Shown here: positions 40,178 to 50,125 of the stretch, piece by piece | Layout: each line of letters starts with the position of its first letter | Position numbering within the stretch: the stretch's first letter is position 1 | Assembly (NCBI GenBank): GCA_002335425.1 | Contig: DDCB01000032.1 | Span: 653-59,094, forward strand | DNA length: 58,442 nt | Direction: 5' to 3' | Origin: Chthonomonas sp. UBA2017 | GTDB taxonomy: Bacteria; Armatimonadota; Fimbriimonadia; Fimbriimonadales; Fimbriimonadaceae | The notes under the pieces: model-generated | Told to the model about the DNA's origin: nothing | What the model saw: only the letters and a program-made list of their open reading frames with translations | The model's database searches: none | Position numbers and translations under genes: made by a program

Positions 40178-40940
40178 GATGGCAGTATGGCTCACCGGCA
40201 ACCTCGATCACGCGATCCATCGCCGGGTAGCTGTTTTGCGAGATCAACTCGCGGCGGTCGCCCCAGATTCGCCAGACCAACACATCGAACCCCGCTCGGC
40301 CCGAAGATCGAACCCGGCGCATCCCCGCGCCCTGGGTGCGAGCCCATTCGACTGTGCGAGGCAAAGACGTTCGCCGGACCTCCTCTCGAACCAGGGGAAT
40401 CGAACTTGGCTTCTTGGGCCCCATGAGCTGAATCAAGAGCTGATCTTGCCGTACCTGCCCCCGAATCGTCAGCGGAAAAGGATGCGAGTTGGTGATCTTG
40501 AGGTCCACCGACTCGAAGGCGACCGCTGAATCTCGTCCGGGCGGGACATAGCTGGGGGCGAACCGGTGAGGATGCCGCTCGACAATTGGCAATCCCGCCA
40601 GGAGCGCGGCGTTGTAGAGCGTCGTTGAGGTCTGGCAGACCCCTCCGCCGTAGGCTGGCACCAGCGTCCCGCTGAAGCTCACTGGAGCTCGGCGAAAGCC
40701 TTGGTCGCGCGACCACGAGCGGACGGCTCGGTTGAACGAGAACGTCTCGCCCGGCTTGATGACCTTACCTTGGAGCTTTTCCAGAGCCCGGATCGCATTG
40801 TAGCGCTGGTTGGGGGTTCTCCCGGCGAGCGTCGTGCTGTAGCCCGCCACCACCCATTCTCGAGGTCGGGTGGTTGACAAGCCCCACCAACCCGCACCCG
40901 CCAAGCTCAAGACCAAGCACGCGGCGACCGCCGTTTTCAA
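40020..40940 (-). CDS. VanW-family protein whose frame runs into rnpB
   Basis: This is a secreted or anchored protein of 306 residues (function of the family unknown; some members lie in vancomycin-resistance clusters). It has a signal/anchor (AVAACLVLSLAGAGWWGL). The VanW domain has AGRTPNQRYNAIRALEKLQG, VIKPGETFSFNRAV and GGGVCQTSTTLYNAALLAGL, then SHPFPLTIRG. Residues 255-306 are translated from RNase P RNA sequence (SWPGDGSLARQREESPDFIR onward) and end at a TGA in rnpB at 40020. The start appears to be TTG 40940, overlapping the macroglobulin stop (TTGA). Confidence 0.85.
   Translation of the reverse strand: MKTAVAACLVLSLAGAGWWGLSTTRPREWVVAGYSTTLAGRTPNQRYNAIRALEKLQGKVIKPGETFSFNRAVRSWSRDQGFRRAPVSFSGTLVPAYGGGVCQTSTTLYNAALLAGLPIVERHPHRFAPSYVPPGRDSAVAFESVDLKITNSHPFPLTIRGQVRQDQLLIQLMGPKKPSSIPLVREEVRRTSLPRTVEWARTQGAGMRRVRSSGRAGFDVLVWRIWGDRRELISQNSYPAMDRVIEVAGEPYCHRSWPGDGSLARQREESPDFIRARCPGQPGARRLDGKCHRNKPPRLAGVRVKS
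40184..40212 (-). promoter_or_regulatory. Probable rnpB promoter inside vanW
   Basis: CATACT (40189-40184) lies exactly at -12 to -7 relative to the mature RNase P RNA 5' end at 40177. The hexamer 17 bases upstream is CGTGAT (40212-40207), a poor -35 but the same hexamer found before the TATAAT at 1124. It would allow rnpB transcription from inside the vanW frame. Confidence 0.45.
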
Positions 40941-43900
40941 GGCTTCACCTCTAACCGCAGGCTGTTGCTCGAGCCCTCTCGATCGGGGTTGTACATTTCA
41001 AAGACTCGGCTCGGCAGAGCGGTCGCGGTGCCGGGTGCCTCGGCGCGGACGTTGTATTCGACGACGTGCATCCCTGGGCTCAGAGAGCGAGCGAAGAAAA
41101 CCACCTTTTGATCAAGGATGTCGGTCTTGCTCCACCACCAGGACCACGTCTCGGGCTGGCCGTTTTCGGTCACCCGGAAATTGGACGGGGTGGGCACCTC
41201 GATCATGACGAACTCGGCCGCCGTGAGGGCTTCAATTTTCACCCGCACCCGAAGGTTTTGCCCCGAAGTAAAGGTGGTGACGGGGTCGTCACCTGGCGAA
41301 AGCTCGCGCGACCCATCTTCGAGTCGACGGACGATCAACGGGAAGTACTCCCGCTCGATCGTCAGCCCCGATGAGTTCTTGAGCACTCCGATCTCTTTTT
41401 GATAGGGAACTTGTTCGGATTTGAAGGTGTACCAGGGCTGACCCGAGCCCGTCACTTTCAGAGTCAGGATGTTCTCACCCGACTTGAACCGACTGACGGG
41501 CCAACTCCAAATCCGGTTGGGCGAGGATTCACCGGCAACCCCGATGGTTGCGGAGTCAAAGACCTCGCCATTCACCAGGATTTCGACCGAAGCAGGTTGC
41601 ATCTGCTGGGGTTGGGCCAGAAGATAATCTGAGAGAGCGAGGACGATCAGACCGGTGTCCCGGGTGCTTCGCCAGCTATCCCCTCGCCGAAGGTCGAGCA
41701 GACCCCGAATAATCTGCATCACAAGCGGATCGGTGGAGCCTTCTCGGACGAAGGCCTCCAGAGCCCGCGCCGAGGTTTCCGTACTCCATCGTCCGGTAAA
41801 GAGTGCCACATCGCCGGTCTGAGTGGCGCTCGTTCGCAGTCGTTGCAGAAGCTCCTCTTTCCGGCGGCGCATCGCTGAATCGTTCGGGTTTCGCTGGGAC
41901 ATCGCTTGGGCGGCCAGGGCGAAGAGCGCGACATGGTCGAGCGGAGCATCGGTCCTGAGACGAGTGCTCAGAACTTCGTCCCTCACGACAGATCGACTTT
42001 CGATCCGGGCCAAGGCGTGAATGACCGCCGCCCGCCGGTCTAGACTCCAATCAAGCCAGAAATCCTTATTCTCAGTCTCGTCGGCCCAGCTCGGGAGCGT
42101 CTCTTGAGTCGTGAGCCAGGCTCGACAATACTTCACGAGGCGCTCTTCCATTGTGGCGTCCGTTGCGAATCCGGCCGTTCGACTTCGCCAGAGACCTTCC
42201 AGAACCAGGGCGCTCATTTCCGGATCGCTGGAGTCGTTTTCCCACCAACCGAACCCGCCGTCCTGGTGCTGCATCGTCCGCAGTCGGCGAATCGACCGTT
42301 GCGCCACTTCGGGCACTCGGGCGAGGATCGCAGGCCGGTTGAGGCCGAGCGATTGAATCGCTCGCCCCGCTACGACCGCAGGCATGAACCGATTCATCGT
42401 CTGTTCGACGCAGCCATAGGGGAAGTCGACCAGGTCATCGAGGCTCTCCATCATGGTCGCCGCCAGCGAGGGCGAGACTTTCAGTTCGACTTGGCCTTCA
42501 TCGGCCCCCGGAAGCCGGTTGAATCGAAGGGTCGTCTCCGAGCTGGTCAAGGCCCCTGCGTTGAAGCTCATCACCGGTCGGCCGATGGCTCGAACCGGCA
42601 CCGTCAGCTCCATACCGTCTTGATGCTTCGAGCTCTGAGCGGTGACCTGCAGAACCGCATTCCCGAGGGTGTCGGCTTGGAGCCTCCATTCGAGCGTACG
42701 CGAACTTTCGGCGGCCACGTCGATCTGGCTTTCGGCTGAGCCTTGACTGAGCTTCGCACCCGAAGCGTTGAATCGGATCGTCACGGGAGCTGCAGAATCG
42801 GTGCCGTTGGTGACCGTGGCGGTCACGCGGACTTCGTCTTCTTGCACCAGATAGGCGGGAGCCGAGAGGCGGACCATGAGCGGCTTGCGGACCAAGACCT
42901 TCCCAACCCCGTGACCAAAGGCGTGTTGATCGCTGGCGGCCGTTGCCGTCGCTCGCCACGTGGTGAGATTGTCGGGGAGCTTGACTTCGACCGAGGCCGT
43001 GCCATTCGGTCCCGTGGAGATGCGCGGGGTCCACTGGGCGGTGTCCTTAAAGTCGCGGCGCATTTCGATTTGGGCCGGGCCTTTTTCACCGCCGTCGAGA
43101 TAGATCTCCTCGAAAGAATAGCTTGTGAGGACGTTATTGTATCGCCGCTGATAGAACGACCCGACGATGTCGTCAGAGTCTTCGCGAATCGCGTAAATCG
43201 CCTCATCCACGACTCCGAGGGCGACTTGCGCCGGGACGCCGCGACCGGACGCATCGCGTGTCGTGATGTTCCAACGGACGGTTTCGCCGGGTTGGGCTTG
43301 AGGTCGATCCGGCTGAACCTGAACTTGGAGTCGCTGGCTTTGATCTTCGACGACCAGTCGCCGAGACTGCATGAAGAACTGCTTTTCAGAGACCACGGTC
43401 GCGACGACATAGACGTTGGGCGCCAATGTGCGATCCACTGGAATCGAGATTCGGTTGAGCTCTTGCAGGAGCGGGACTCGATACGACCGGTAGATCCGAT
43501 CACCCTCGAGCGTGACCAAGGCGACGGCTCCCCGAATCTGGCTGCGGATCAAGAGCTCCGCATTTTGTCCTGGCTGATAGCGCTTTTGGTCGAGCTTGAG
43601 TTCGAGGTCAGTCGCGGGTCCGAGTGAGACGTCGCTCCATCCATCCCAACACCAAAGGTACAGCTCGGACTCGATCCGGCGACGCTGTGAATCCAGGAGT
43701 TGGGCCCGGACGATGACGAGCCCGGAGCGATCCGGGCGAAATTGGAAGGTCGAAGTGCCTTCGGGGTCGGTGGAAGACGTGGACTGGGCGAGCCGAACCT
43801 GATACGATCTCCGCTGAGCGGGGTCGTACTCTTCGTAGCTGACCTCCCATCGGACCGAGACACCCGAGACCGGCTTGCCGTCGTGGGTGGTGACTTGGGC

Positions 43901-45664
43901 TCGGACGGTTTGATCTTGGTCGGGCTGGACGTACGTCACGGGATCGGAGATGCGTAAGGCGTAGTCGCCCTGGACCAGCTTCGTCGTCCCTTTGGCTTCG
44001 ATGTACTTGTCGCCCTGTTCGGTGGCGGTGAGATTGAAGGTCACCCTTTGGTCGGGGGTTGTGTATCGGTTTCGATTCTTTGCCTTTTCATCGGACGGCT
44101 CAGGCCGATAGGTGACGATCGCCTCTCCGCGCTCGTTGGTGACAGATGATTCGATTTCGCCCAGGAAAGAGCCGCCATACCCCTCGTACTCTTCTTCCTC
44201 TTCATCTTCGTTTTGCCAGGTGTAGAGGTTCGAGGTTTCGGCCCACCCGTCGAGCCGAGCCCCGACGACGGGGCCTCCAAAGTAGTAGCTCAACTGAACT
44301 TTCATTTGGATCGGTTCACCTGGCGAATAGATCGGCTTGATGGGCGTCACCTTCATGATGAATTCCGGCTTGCGATAGCTGGCGATTTCGACATACTTGG
44401 ACCGCTTGACCCCTCCGAGTTGGACTTCGATTCGGTAAGTGCCAGTGACGTCGGCCAAGGTCTCAAACTCCCCCGTGAAGATGCCGTGTCGATCGAGAGT
44501 GACCGTCTCTTGGCGAAGGATATTGTCGTCCGAGTCACGGATGACGACTTGCGCTTGGGAAAGCGACGACATCTCCAGGCCGGATTGATTCCGACGCCGC
44601 AAGATGCCGCGGAATTGCACGGTGTCGCCAGGTCGATAAATCGGGCGATCCGTGTGGATAAAGAGGGCGAGGTCTTCGCCGGTTTCGGGCTCCATCACCG
44701 GAGCTCGGGCCAGGGCGATCGAGTTGCCGATGCGCGCAACCATTTGCATGGCGGAGATGGGACTCTCGACTCTCTTTTCGACCACGCCTTGGTCACTGGT
44801 TTTTCCAAGCTCGCGCCGCTGGAAGCCGTAGACCAGAGACACTTGGGCCCCCGCGACCGGCTTTCCGGTGACGATGTCGGTGACGTAAGCCAGCGCCTGC
44901 TGATTGGCCACTTTGCTGACGAGGGCGATCCGGCTGACGAGAGCGTAGGTCATCTCGGTCTTGTCTTCTAGGCTCGCAAAAATCAGATACGCACCTTCGG
45001 GAAGGACGCCGAGCCCGACGCGTTCTAGGATGATCCCTTCGCCATCGCGCTCGCGGATGGGGCGAATTTGGTCTCGGACCGTCTTGATCCGAGGATCGAT
45101 TGTGTTCCCTTGTCGAACGCTACGGGCGACGCCTTCGATTCCGCCTTGTTCACTCAGGACGTCGGCCGGGACCTGAATCACCACCAGCTTGACTTCAGCC
45201 GCACTCGAAGAGCCTCGAATCTGGACGACGGGCTCTTCTTGCGGTGTGAAAACATGCTGCGCCATGTCGAGGTCGAGTTGGGGGACCCAGCACTCCAGGA
45301 CGTGGTCTTGGACTTGGGTTTGTCCTTCGACAATCTCCACAGGCACCCGCTCAATGCTCATCGCCCGGCCAAAAGCCGACATCACATAGTTGCCCGCCGG
45401 GATCGCGGGGAAGGCGAACTCCCCTCGTTCGTTCGTTCGGACCGTTCGAACGAGAGACTCGTATTGATCGTCAATGACCGACGGACGGAGCACCACGGCA
45501 ACGTTCTTCAGCGGAGCACGATTGATGGGGCTGAGAAGAGTTCCCCGGAACGAACCGACCGGCTGTTCTTCGGTCACCCCGTAAGCCAGCAACGCAAACA
45601 AGACGACCAGGGCAAGAAGAGCATTGAGCCCGCTCCAGCGAGACGAGCGCGGTGATTCGTTCAT
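40937..45664 (-). CDS. Bacterial alpha-2-macroglobulin family protein
   Basis: Alpha-2-macroglobulins are large envelope proteins that trap proteases through a reactive thioester. The 1575-residue protein has an N-terminal anchor helix (LNALLALVVLFALLAYGV) without a lipobox, then a chain of beta-sandwich macroglobulin domains (ALFIHTDRPIYRPGDTVQFR, SPGEPIQMKVQLSYYFGGPV). The thioester site is Cys1085-Val-Glu-Gln1088 in DFPYGCVEQTMNRFMPAV. An alpha-barrel complement-like domain and a C-terminal receptor-type domain follow. The partner usually found, PBP1C (pbpC), is absent; neighbours are a membrane protein and vanW, joined by 4-base overlaps. Confidence 0.93.
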   Translation of the reverse strand: MNESPRSSRWSGLNALLALVVLFALLAYGVTEEQPVGSFRGTLLSPINRAPLKNVAVVLRPSVIDDQYESLVRTVRTNERGEFAFPAIPAGNYVMSAFGRAMSIERVPVEIVEGQTQVQDHVLECWVPQLDLDMAQHVFTPQEEPVVQIRGSSSAAEVKLVVIQVPADVLSEQGGIEGVARSVRQGNTIDPRIKTVRDQIRPIRERDGEGIILERVGLGVLPEGAYLIFASLEDKTEMTYALVSRIALVSKVANQQALAYVTDIVTGKPVAGAQVSLVYGFQRRELGKTSDQGVVEKRVESPISAMQMVARIGNSIALARAPVMEPETGEDLALFIHTDRPIYRPGDTVQFRGILRRRNQSGLEMSSLSQAQVVIRDSDDNILRQETVTLDRHGIFTGEFETLADVTGTYRIEVQLGGVKRSKYVEIASYRKPEFIMKVTPIKPIYSPGEPIQMKVQLSYYFGGPVVGARLDGWAETSNLYTWQNEDEEEEEYEGYGGSFLGEIESSVTNERGEAIVTYRPEPSDEKAKNRNRYTTPDQRVTFNLTATEQGDKYIEAKGTTKLVQGDYALRISDPVTYVQPDQDQTVRAQVTTHDGKPVSGVSVRWEVSYEEYDPAQRRSYQVRLAQSTSSTDPEGTSTFQFRPDRSGLVIVRAQLLDSQRRRIESELYLWCWDGWSDVSLGPATDLELKLDQKRYQPGQNAELLIRSQIRGAVALVTLEGDRIYRSYRVPLLQELNRISIPVDRTLAPNVYVVATVVSEKQFFMQSRRLVVEDQSQRLQVQVQPDRPQAQPGETVRWNITTRDASGRGVPAQVALGVVDEAIYAIREDSDDIVGSFYQRRYNNVLTSYSFEEIYLDGGEKGPAQIEMRRDFKDTAQWTPRISTGPNGTASVEVKLPDNLTTWRATATAASDQHAFGHGVGKVLVRKPLMVRLSAPAYLVQEDEVRVTATVTNGTDSAAPVTIRFNASGAKLSQGSAESQIDVAAESSRTLEWRLQADTLGNAVLQVTAQSSKHQDGMELTVPVRAIGRPVMSFNAGALTSSETTLRFNRLPGADEGQVELKVSPSLAATMMESLDDLVDFPYGCVEQTMNRFMPAVVAGRAIQSLGLNRPAILARVPEVAQRSIRRLRTMQHQDGGFGWWENDSSDPEMSALVLEGLWRSRTAGFATDATMEERLVKYCRAWLTTQETLPSWADETENKDFWLDWSLDRRAAVIHALARIESRSVVRDEVLSTRLRTDAPLDHVALFALAAQAMSQRNPNDSAMRRRKEELLQRLRTSATQTGDVALFTGRWSTETSARALEAFVREGSTDPLVMQIIRGLLDLRRGDSWRSTRDTGLIVLALSDYLLAQPQQMQPASVEILVNGEVFDSATIGVAGESSPNRIWSWPVSRFKSGENILTLKVTGSGQPWYTFKSEQVPYQKEIGVLKNSSGLTIEREYFPLIVRRLEDGSRELSPGDDPVTTFTSGQNLRVRVKIEALTAAEFVMIEVPTPSNFRVTENGQPETWSWWWSKTDILDQKVVFFARSLSPGMHVVEYNVRAEAPGTATALPSRVFEMYNPDREGSSNSLRLEVKP

Positions 45665-47046
45665 GACGTTTGAACCTCGGACGCGGGAGACCCTTTTATG
45701 GCGATGCCCGCTAGGACTAAAGTCGCGGTGACGAGGCTGCCGACCACCATTAACTTGGTGTCCCGGGAAAGGCTGAACCAGGGATCAAACGGCCGCATCC
45801 AAGCCAGGAGTAGCGCACAAGCGCCGCTCGCTCCGGCGAGGATCGAAGGGCAACGCTCGCGAGAAAACCCCGCCAAGCCCGCCCCGATCAAGACTCCAAC
45901 GATCAGGCCCAGCGAGCCTCTCGCGCCGAGCAAGATCATCCCTGCCGCCAAGCCGAGGAAACCAGACAGGCCCATCGCCGCTGCTGCGAACGCGGGCGGG
46001 CGGCGCTGACCCCAAGCCACCAACCCCAGCACGAGAGTGATCCCAGCCAAGAGTCCCAAGAACGCATAATGCTGACCGATGTCGAAGGCTCGAATGCTCG
46101 CAGGATAGACCTCACGCACCACCCGAAGGGCCCCGAGCGCCACGAGCCACGAGGCGATGAGCGTGGCGCGACCCGCTCGGGCAAACACCAGCACGCCCAT
46201 CAAGCTCGCCGTGACCATGGCCAATCCCCAACCTAAGGCTGAACTGAAACCGAACGTTGCCAGCCCTAAAAAGATCATGCCGACGATGCCGTAAAGCAGT
46301 CGATTGTCAGAATCTTCTTCGGGCAACGCCCAGAGGCTGAGAGCCGCGGCCACCGCACCGGCCAGTGCCAAGAGGTCCGAGCCCTTAATCCCGAGCCATG
46401 CATCGCTCAGGGCCCATCCCAGAATGGCCGTCAAGGAGGCCATGACCGCGACCCGGATGCCTTGCTTCTTTTCATCGCAAGGAATCAACAGCGCGACCGC
46501 AGCCGCGAGAGCCAGGGCGAGCCCGACCACTCCGCCGCTGAGCTCAAGCAGGGGGACTCGGCGGGCTCCCCCTAAGATCGAGAGGAACGCCAAAGGGAGC
46601 GAGATGACGGCGGCATACACCCCCACCATCGCGCCGGGCGAGCGCTGGATTCGAGCGACGACGGCGCTGGCCCCCAGACCCACGCACCCCGCGAGGAGCA
46701 AGAGCGGAGGCACGAGCCCCGGTCGCCAGCTCAGGAAAGCCACCAGCGATGCCCCCAGAGAGAGCCCGATGGCCGCATGACCCCGAGGATCGCTCGACTG
46801 ACCCCATTTCTGGGCGAGCCATCCGATGACGAGGCCGGCCGAAACGCCCCAAACGAGGTAGGCGGCCGTGGGATGGGTGCGCCACTGCGTCCAAGCCACC
46901 CCAGAAAGAACAAGACCGAGGCATGCGAGCCACAGAGCCAGCCCCTCTTTGCTCGCAGGGGCCGCAGATGAGCTTCGCGTTCGCCCCATTCCCCACAGGA
47001 CCACCGCCAAAACGACGCCACCCAGACCCAAGAATCCATTCAACAT
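45661..47046 (-). CDS. Polytopic membrane protein, unknown function
   Basis: This 461-residue, very hydrophobic protein has roughly 14 membrane segments rich in Ala, Gly and Leu and only short loops (for example LIPCDEKKQGIRV and WALPEEDSDNRL). I recognise no motif. It begins MLNGFLGLGGVVLAVVLWGM at ATG 47046; AAGGA lies ten bases upstream. It overlaps the macroglobulin gene in an ATGA junction, which suggests joint expression. It stands 67 bases after ppk1. A transporter or a membrane platform for the macroglobulin are both possible; nothing in the sequence decides. Confidence 0.75.
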   Translation of the reverse strand: MLNGFLGLGGVVLAVVLWGMGRTRSSSAAPASKEGLALWLACLGLVLSGVAWTQWRTHPTAAYLVWGVSAGLVIGWLAQKWGQSSDPRGHAAIGLSLGASLVAFLSWRPGLVPPLLLLAGCVGLGASAVVARIQRSPGAMVGVYAAVISLPLAFLSILGGARRVPLLELSGGVVGLALALAAAVALLIPCDEKKQGIRVAVMASLTAILGWALSDAWLGIKGSDLLALAGAVAAALSLWALPEEDSDNRLLYGIVGMIFLGLATFGFSSALGWGLAMVTASLMGVLVFARAGRATLIASWLVALGALRVVREVYPASIRAFDIGQHYAFLGLLAGITLVLGLVAWGQRRPPAFAAAAMGLSGFLGLAAGMILLGARGSLGLIVGVLIGAGLAGFSRERCPSILAGASGACALLLAWMRPFDPWFSLSRDTKLMVVGSLVTATLVLAGIAIKGSPASEVQTS

Positions 47047-47113
47047 GACAAGAACATCCTTTTTCTCATCATTCGCCAGTGGATGGATCATCCTCCTGCT
47101 GAAAAGTAGGAAT

Positions 47114-49192
47114 TTATGAACTCAAGAGAACCCGGACCGCAGGCCACTTCATGAGCTCGTCTTGGGAGGCAAAGACTGGGGTCGTCGAGGGACGCTTGAT
47201 GCGCTGGTAATGCCCGTCGCCGTCCTCGACCCAGGCGTTGGTATTGTCCTTCAGGTAGCTTTCCAGCACAGTGCCTCGGAGGTATTTCATGAGCCGGGGT
47301 TCGGTCACGGGAACCAAGGTTTCGATGCGGCGATCGAGATTGCGCCGCATCAAGTCGGCGGAGCCGAGAAGTGCTTCGGGCGCTCCGCCGTTTTCAAAGT
47401 AGTAGACCCGGGAGTGCTCCAAAAACCGACCGACCACCGAGATCACTCGAATCTTCTCGCTGAGGCCTTTGACCCCAGGTCTCAGGCAACAAATCCCCCG
47501 GACGATCAGGTCGATGGTCACCCCGACGGCACTCGCCCGGTAAAGGGCATCGATCACTTCGGGATCGACCAAGCTGTTGAGCTTGAAGATGATGTGCCCC
47601 TTCTTCTTTTTTTCACAAACCTCGATCTCGCGCTGAATCCGCTCTAAGATCGCTTCGCGCAGGTTCAAGGGGGCCACCACCAGCTTGCGGAATGAGGTCT
47701 GCTGAGAAAATCCCGTCAAGTAGTTGAAGAGCTCGGCGATGTCTTGGGTGATGTCGGGATCGCTTGTCAAGAGGCCGAGGTCGGTGTACATTCGGGCGGT
47801 TTGCGGGTTGAAGTTCCCCGTACCCACAAAGCCATAGGTCTGAATCCCCGTCTTCTCGCGACGGACGATCAGGCAGAGCTTTGAATGAACCTTCATCTCG
47901 GGGAACCCGTACGACACGTGGACGCCCGCCCGCTCTAAAGCCCGAGACCAGACGAGGTTGTTGCTCTCATCGAAGCGCGCTTTCAGCTCGACAATCGCGG
48001 CGACTTGCTTTCCGGCGGCTGCGGCATCAAGAAGACTCTCGACCACCGGCGACTCCGAGCCGACCCGGTACATGGTCATTTTGATGCCCAGCACGTCCGG
48101 GTCTTTGGCGGCCGATGAGACGAATGCCTCCATCGTTTCGAAGCTATCGAACGGATGATGCAAGATCAAGTCTTGTTTGGTCAGAGTGGAAAACAGGTTC
48201 TTGTTTTCCAGCAAGGATTCGCGAATGTACGGGTGGTGCGGCTTAAACTTCAGGCTCGGCCGGTCTAATTTGACGAGTTCCCAAAGGCCGTCCATCCCGA
48301 TGAGCCCTTCGACTTCATAAACGTCCTGATCGTCGAGCTGAAGGTTCTGCTGAAGGACTTGGCGCACTCGCTTGGGCGCAGTTGCCTCGATCTCCAAGGC
48401 GACGGGATCGCCGAACCGGCGCATGTGGAGCGTCTGTTCGACGGTGGTCACAAGGTCGGCGGCTTCGAGCTCACGAATTTCAAAGTCCGCATCGCGAATC
48501 ACCCGAAATCGGTGGGCGCCCAGGATGTCGATCCCGGGGAAGAAGAACTCCAAATGAGCTTGAATCAAGTCTTCGAGCCAGACAAACTCGCTCAGACGAG
48601 CACCGGTCGGAATGAGTCTCGGCAAGATGTTGGGCACTTTGACGCGGGCGATCCGCGAGACTCCGGACGGGTCGGCTAGTTCGACCGCGAGATTCAGACT
48701 CCGGTTCGAGATGAACGGAAAGCTGTGCGAAGGGGCCATCGCCAGCGGCGTGCAGACGTGGAAGACCTCTTCGCGGAAGTAGCTCAGGAGCTTCTCTTGC
48801 TTTGAGCGCGACAGCTCTTCGACCCGCTTGATACTGATCCCACTTTCGGCGAGAGCCGGCTGGAGCGATTTCGACCAAAGCTTCGAGGCTTCAGCCCGCA
48901 TCGGTCGAACGGCTTGGGCGACCATCACGAGTTGTTCGTGAGGCGTCATCCCCTCGGGAGTTTGGTTCAAAACGTCCGCCGCCTCTTGCTCGATGAGACC
49001 CGACACTCGGACCATAAAAAACTCATCCAAGTTGGATTCAAAGATGCTCAAGAACTTCACCCGCTCCAGGAGCGGATTGGTCTCCCTTGCCGCCTCGGCG
49101 AGGACGCGGTGGTTGAACTGCAACCAGGAGTACTCCCGGTTGATATATCGCTCGTTTCGGTGCGTCGGGGCAGTGTCAGAAATCTTCGTCAT
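47114..49192 (-). CDS. ppk1: Polyphosphate kinase 1
   Basis: PPK1 makes inorganic polyphosphate from ATP, and can run in reverse. The 692-residue protein has the N, H, C1 and C2 domains. It starts YINREYSWLQFNHRVLAEA, with FLSIFESNLDEFFMVRV. The phosphorylated His436 lies in EMKVHSKLCLI and the second essential His593 in LEHSRVYYFENGG, nearly the E. coli positions (435 and 592). Arg-rich LLGSADLMRRNLDRRIE follows. It overlaps ppx by four bases (ATGA), so synthesis and breakdown enzymes are made together. Confidence 0.96.
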   Translation of the reverse strand: MTKISDTAPTHRNERYINREYSWLQFNHRVLAEAARETNPLLERVKFLSIFESNLDEFFMVRVSGLIEQEAADVLNQTPEGMTPHEQLVMVAQAVRPMRAEASKLWSKSLQPALAESGISIKRVEELSRSKQEKLLSYFREEVFHVCTPLAMAPSHSFPFISNRSLNLAVELADPSGVSRIARVKVPNILPRLIPTGARLSEFVWLEDLIQAHLEFFFPGIDILGAHRFRVIRDADFEIRELEAADLVTTVEQTLHMRRFGDPVALEIEATAPKRVRQVLQQNLQLDDQDVYEVEGLIGMDGLWELVKLDRPSLKFKPHHPYIRESLLENKNLFSTLTKQDLILHHPFDSFETMEAFVSSAAKDPDVLGIKMTMYRVGSESPVVESLLDAAAAGKQVAAIVELKARFDESNNLVWSRALERAGVHVSYGFPEMKVHSKLCLIVRREKTGIQTYGFVGTGNFNPQTARMYTDLGLLTSDPDITQDIAELFNYLTGFSQQTSFRKLVVAPLNLREAILERIQREIEVCEKKKKGHIIFKLNSLVDPEVIDALYRASAVGVTIDLIVRGICCLRPGVKGLSEKIRVISVVGRFLEHSRVYYFENGGAPEALLGSADLMRRNLDRRIETLVPVTEPRLMKYLRGTVLESYLKDNTNAWVEDGDGHYQRIKRPSTTPVFASQDELMKWPAVRVLLSS

Positions 49193-50097
49193 CGACTCAC
49201 GGCGGGGCGAATCCCGAGGGCCATCTCGCGAATGGCTCCTTCTCGGACTCCGTATTCGCTGATCTCCATCACCGAAACCCCGAGTTTCTCCATCAAGAAC
49301 AAGTACGCCATCGAGCCCGGAAAGAGTGTGGCGGATCGCTTCGCTTTCACGCCGAAGCGCTGGGAAATCTGATCTAAAGTCAGCCGGGACGAGGCCCACC
49401 GCAAGTACTCCAACTCTTGGCGAAGCAGGACCCGGTCGCCGTCAGGGTGCAGGGCGCGCCAGAGGCCCCGCGCGACCCCGCCACAGGCGACAACTCGCGG
49501 CACCGGCTCGTGAATCTCCAGCGAACCCAGGGTGGTTTGGAGGATCTGGGCGAGCCTCTGATGAGCGACCTCGGGGACTGGATAGGTGATGTTTGCCAAA
49601 TCAAGGAGCCGGCCGGTCCCGATCGCCAGACTGACGTCCCACTGAACTTGGCCTTGATGGCACCAGGCCACTTGGGCGGATCCACCCCCAAGCTCCAACA
49701 GCATGAACGGCTCAGGGCCTGCGCAGTCGAGCTGAATCCCCTGGTAGCTCAGCTCGGCTTCGCGCCGGGGCGAGATCAAGTCGACTTCGATGCCGACTTC
49801 GCTGCGAATTCGGTCGAGGACCGCCGGGTGATTTGTGGCCGAACGCATGGCTTCTGTGGCAAAGACGGTCAACCCTTCGGCTTTGAATGTTAAGGATGCT
49901 TCCTGGAATTGAGTGAGAGTCAAGAGGAGTCGATCGACCAACGGCTCTGGAATCATGCGCTCGTGGCTCACCACTTGGCCCAGAGACATCCAGTCGGACA
50001 CATTGTGGAGTCGGCGCAAGCCTCTTCGGGTGGTCTCGGCCACCAAAAGATGGACAGTATTACTGCCGATATCGGCGGCGGCAAAGACTCGGCCCAT
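49189..50097 (-). CDS. ppx: Ppx/GppA-family phosphatase
   Basis: This enzyme hydrolyses terminal phosphates of polyphosphate, or the gamma phosphate of pppGpp. The 302-residue protein has the acetate-kinase-like fold, with phosphate loops ADIGSNTVHLLVAE and LLELGGGSAQVAW. It has ATEAMRSATN and the catalytic Glu region in SPRREAELSYQG. It is short, lacking the C-terminal HD-like domain of E. coli Ppx, as in many bacterial homologues. It lies upstream of ppk1 and divergent from the alarmone-hydrolase-like gene at 50126 with 28 bases between the starts. Confidence 0.93.
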   Translation of the reverse strand: MGRVFAAADIGSNTVHLLVAETTRRGLRRLHNVSDWMSLGQVVSHERMIPEPLVDRLLLTLTQFQEASLTFKAEGLTVFATEAMRSATNHPAVLDRIRSEVGIEVDLISPRREAELSYQGIQLDCAGPEPFMLLELGGGSAQVAWCHQGQVQWDVSLAIGTGRLLDLANITYPVPEVAHQRLAQILQTTLGSLEIHEPVPRVVACGGVARGLWRALHPDGDRVLLRQELEYLRWASSRLTLDQISQRFGVKAKRSATLFPGSMAYLFLMEKLGVSVMEISEYGVREGAIREMALGIRPAVSR

Positions 50098-50125
50098 CGA
50101 CCCCAGTATGGCATGATGGAAGCTG

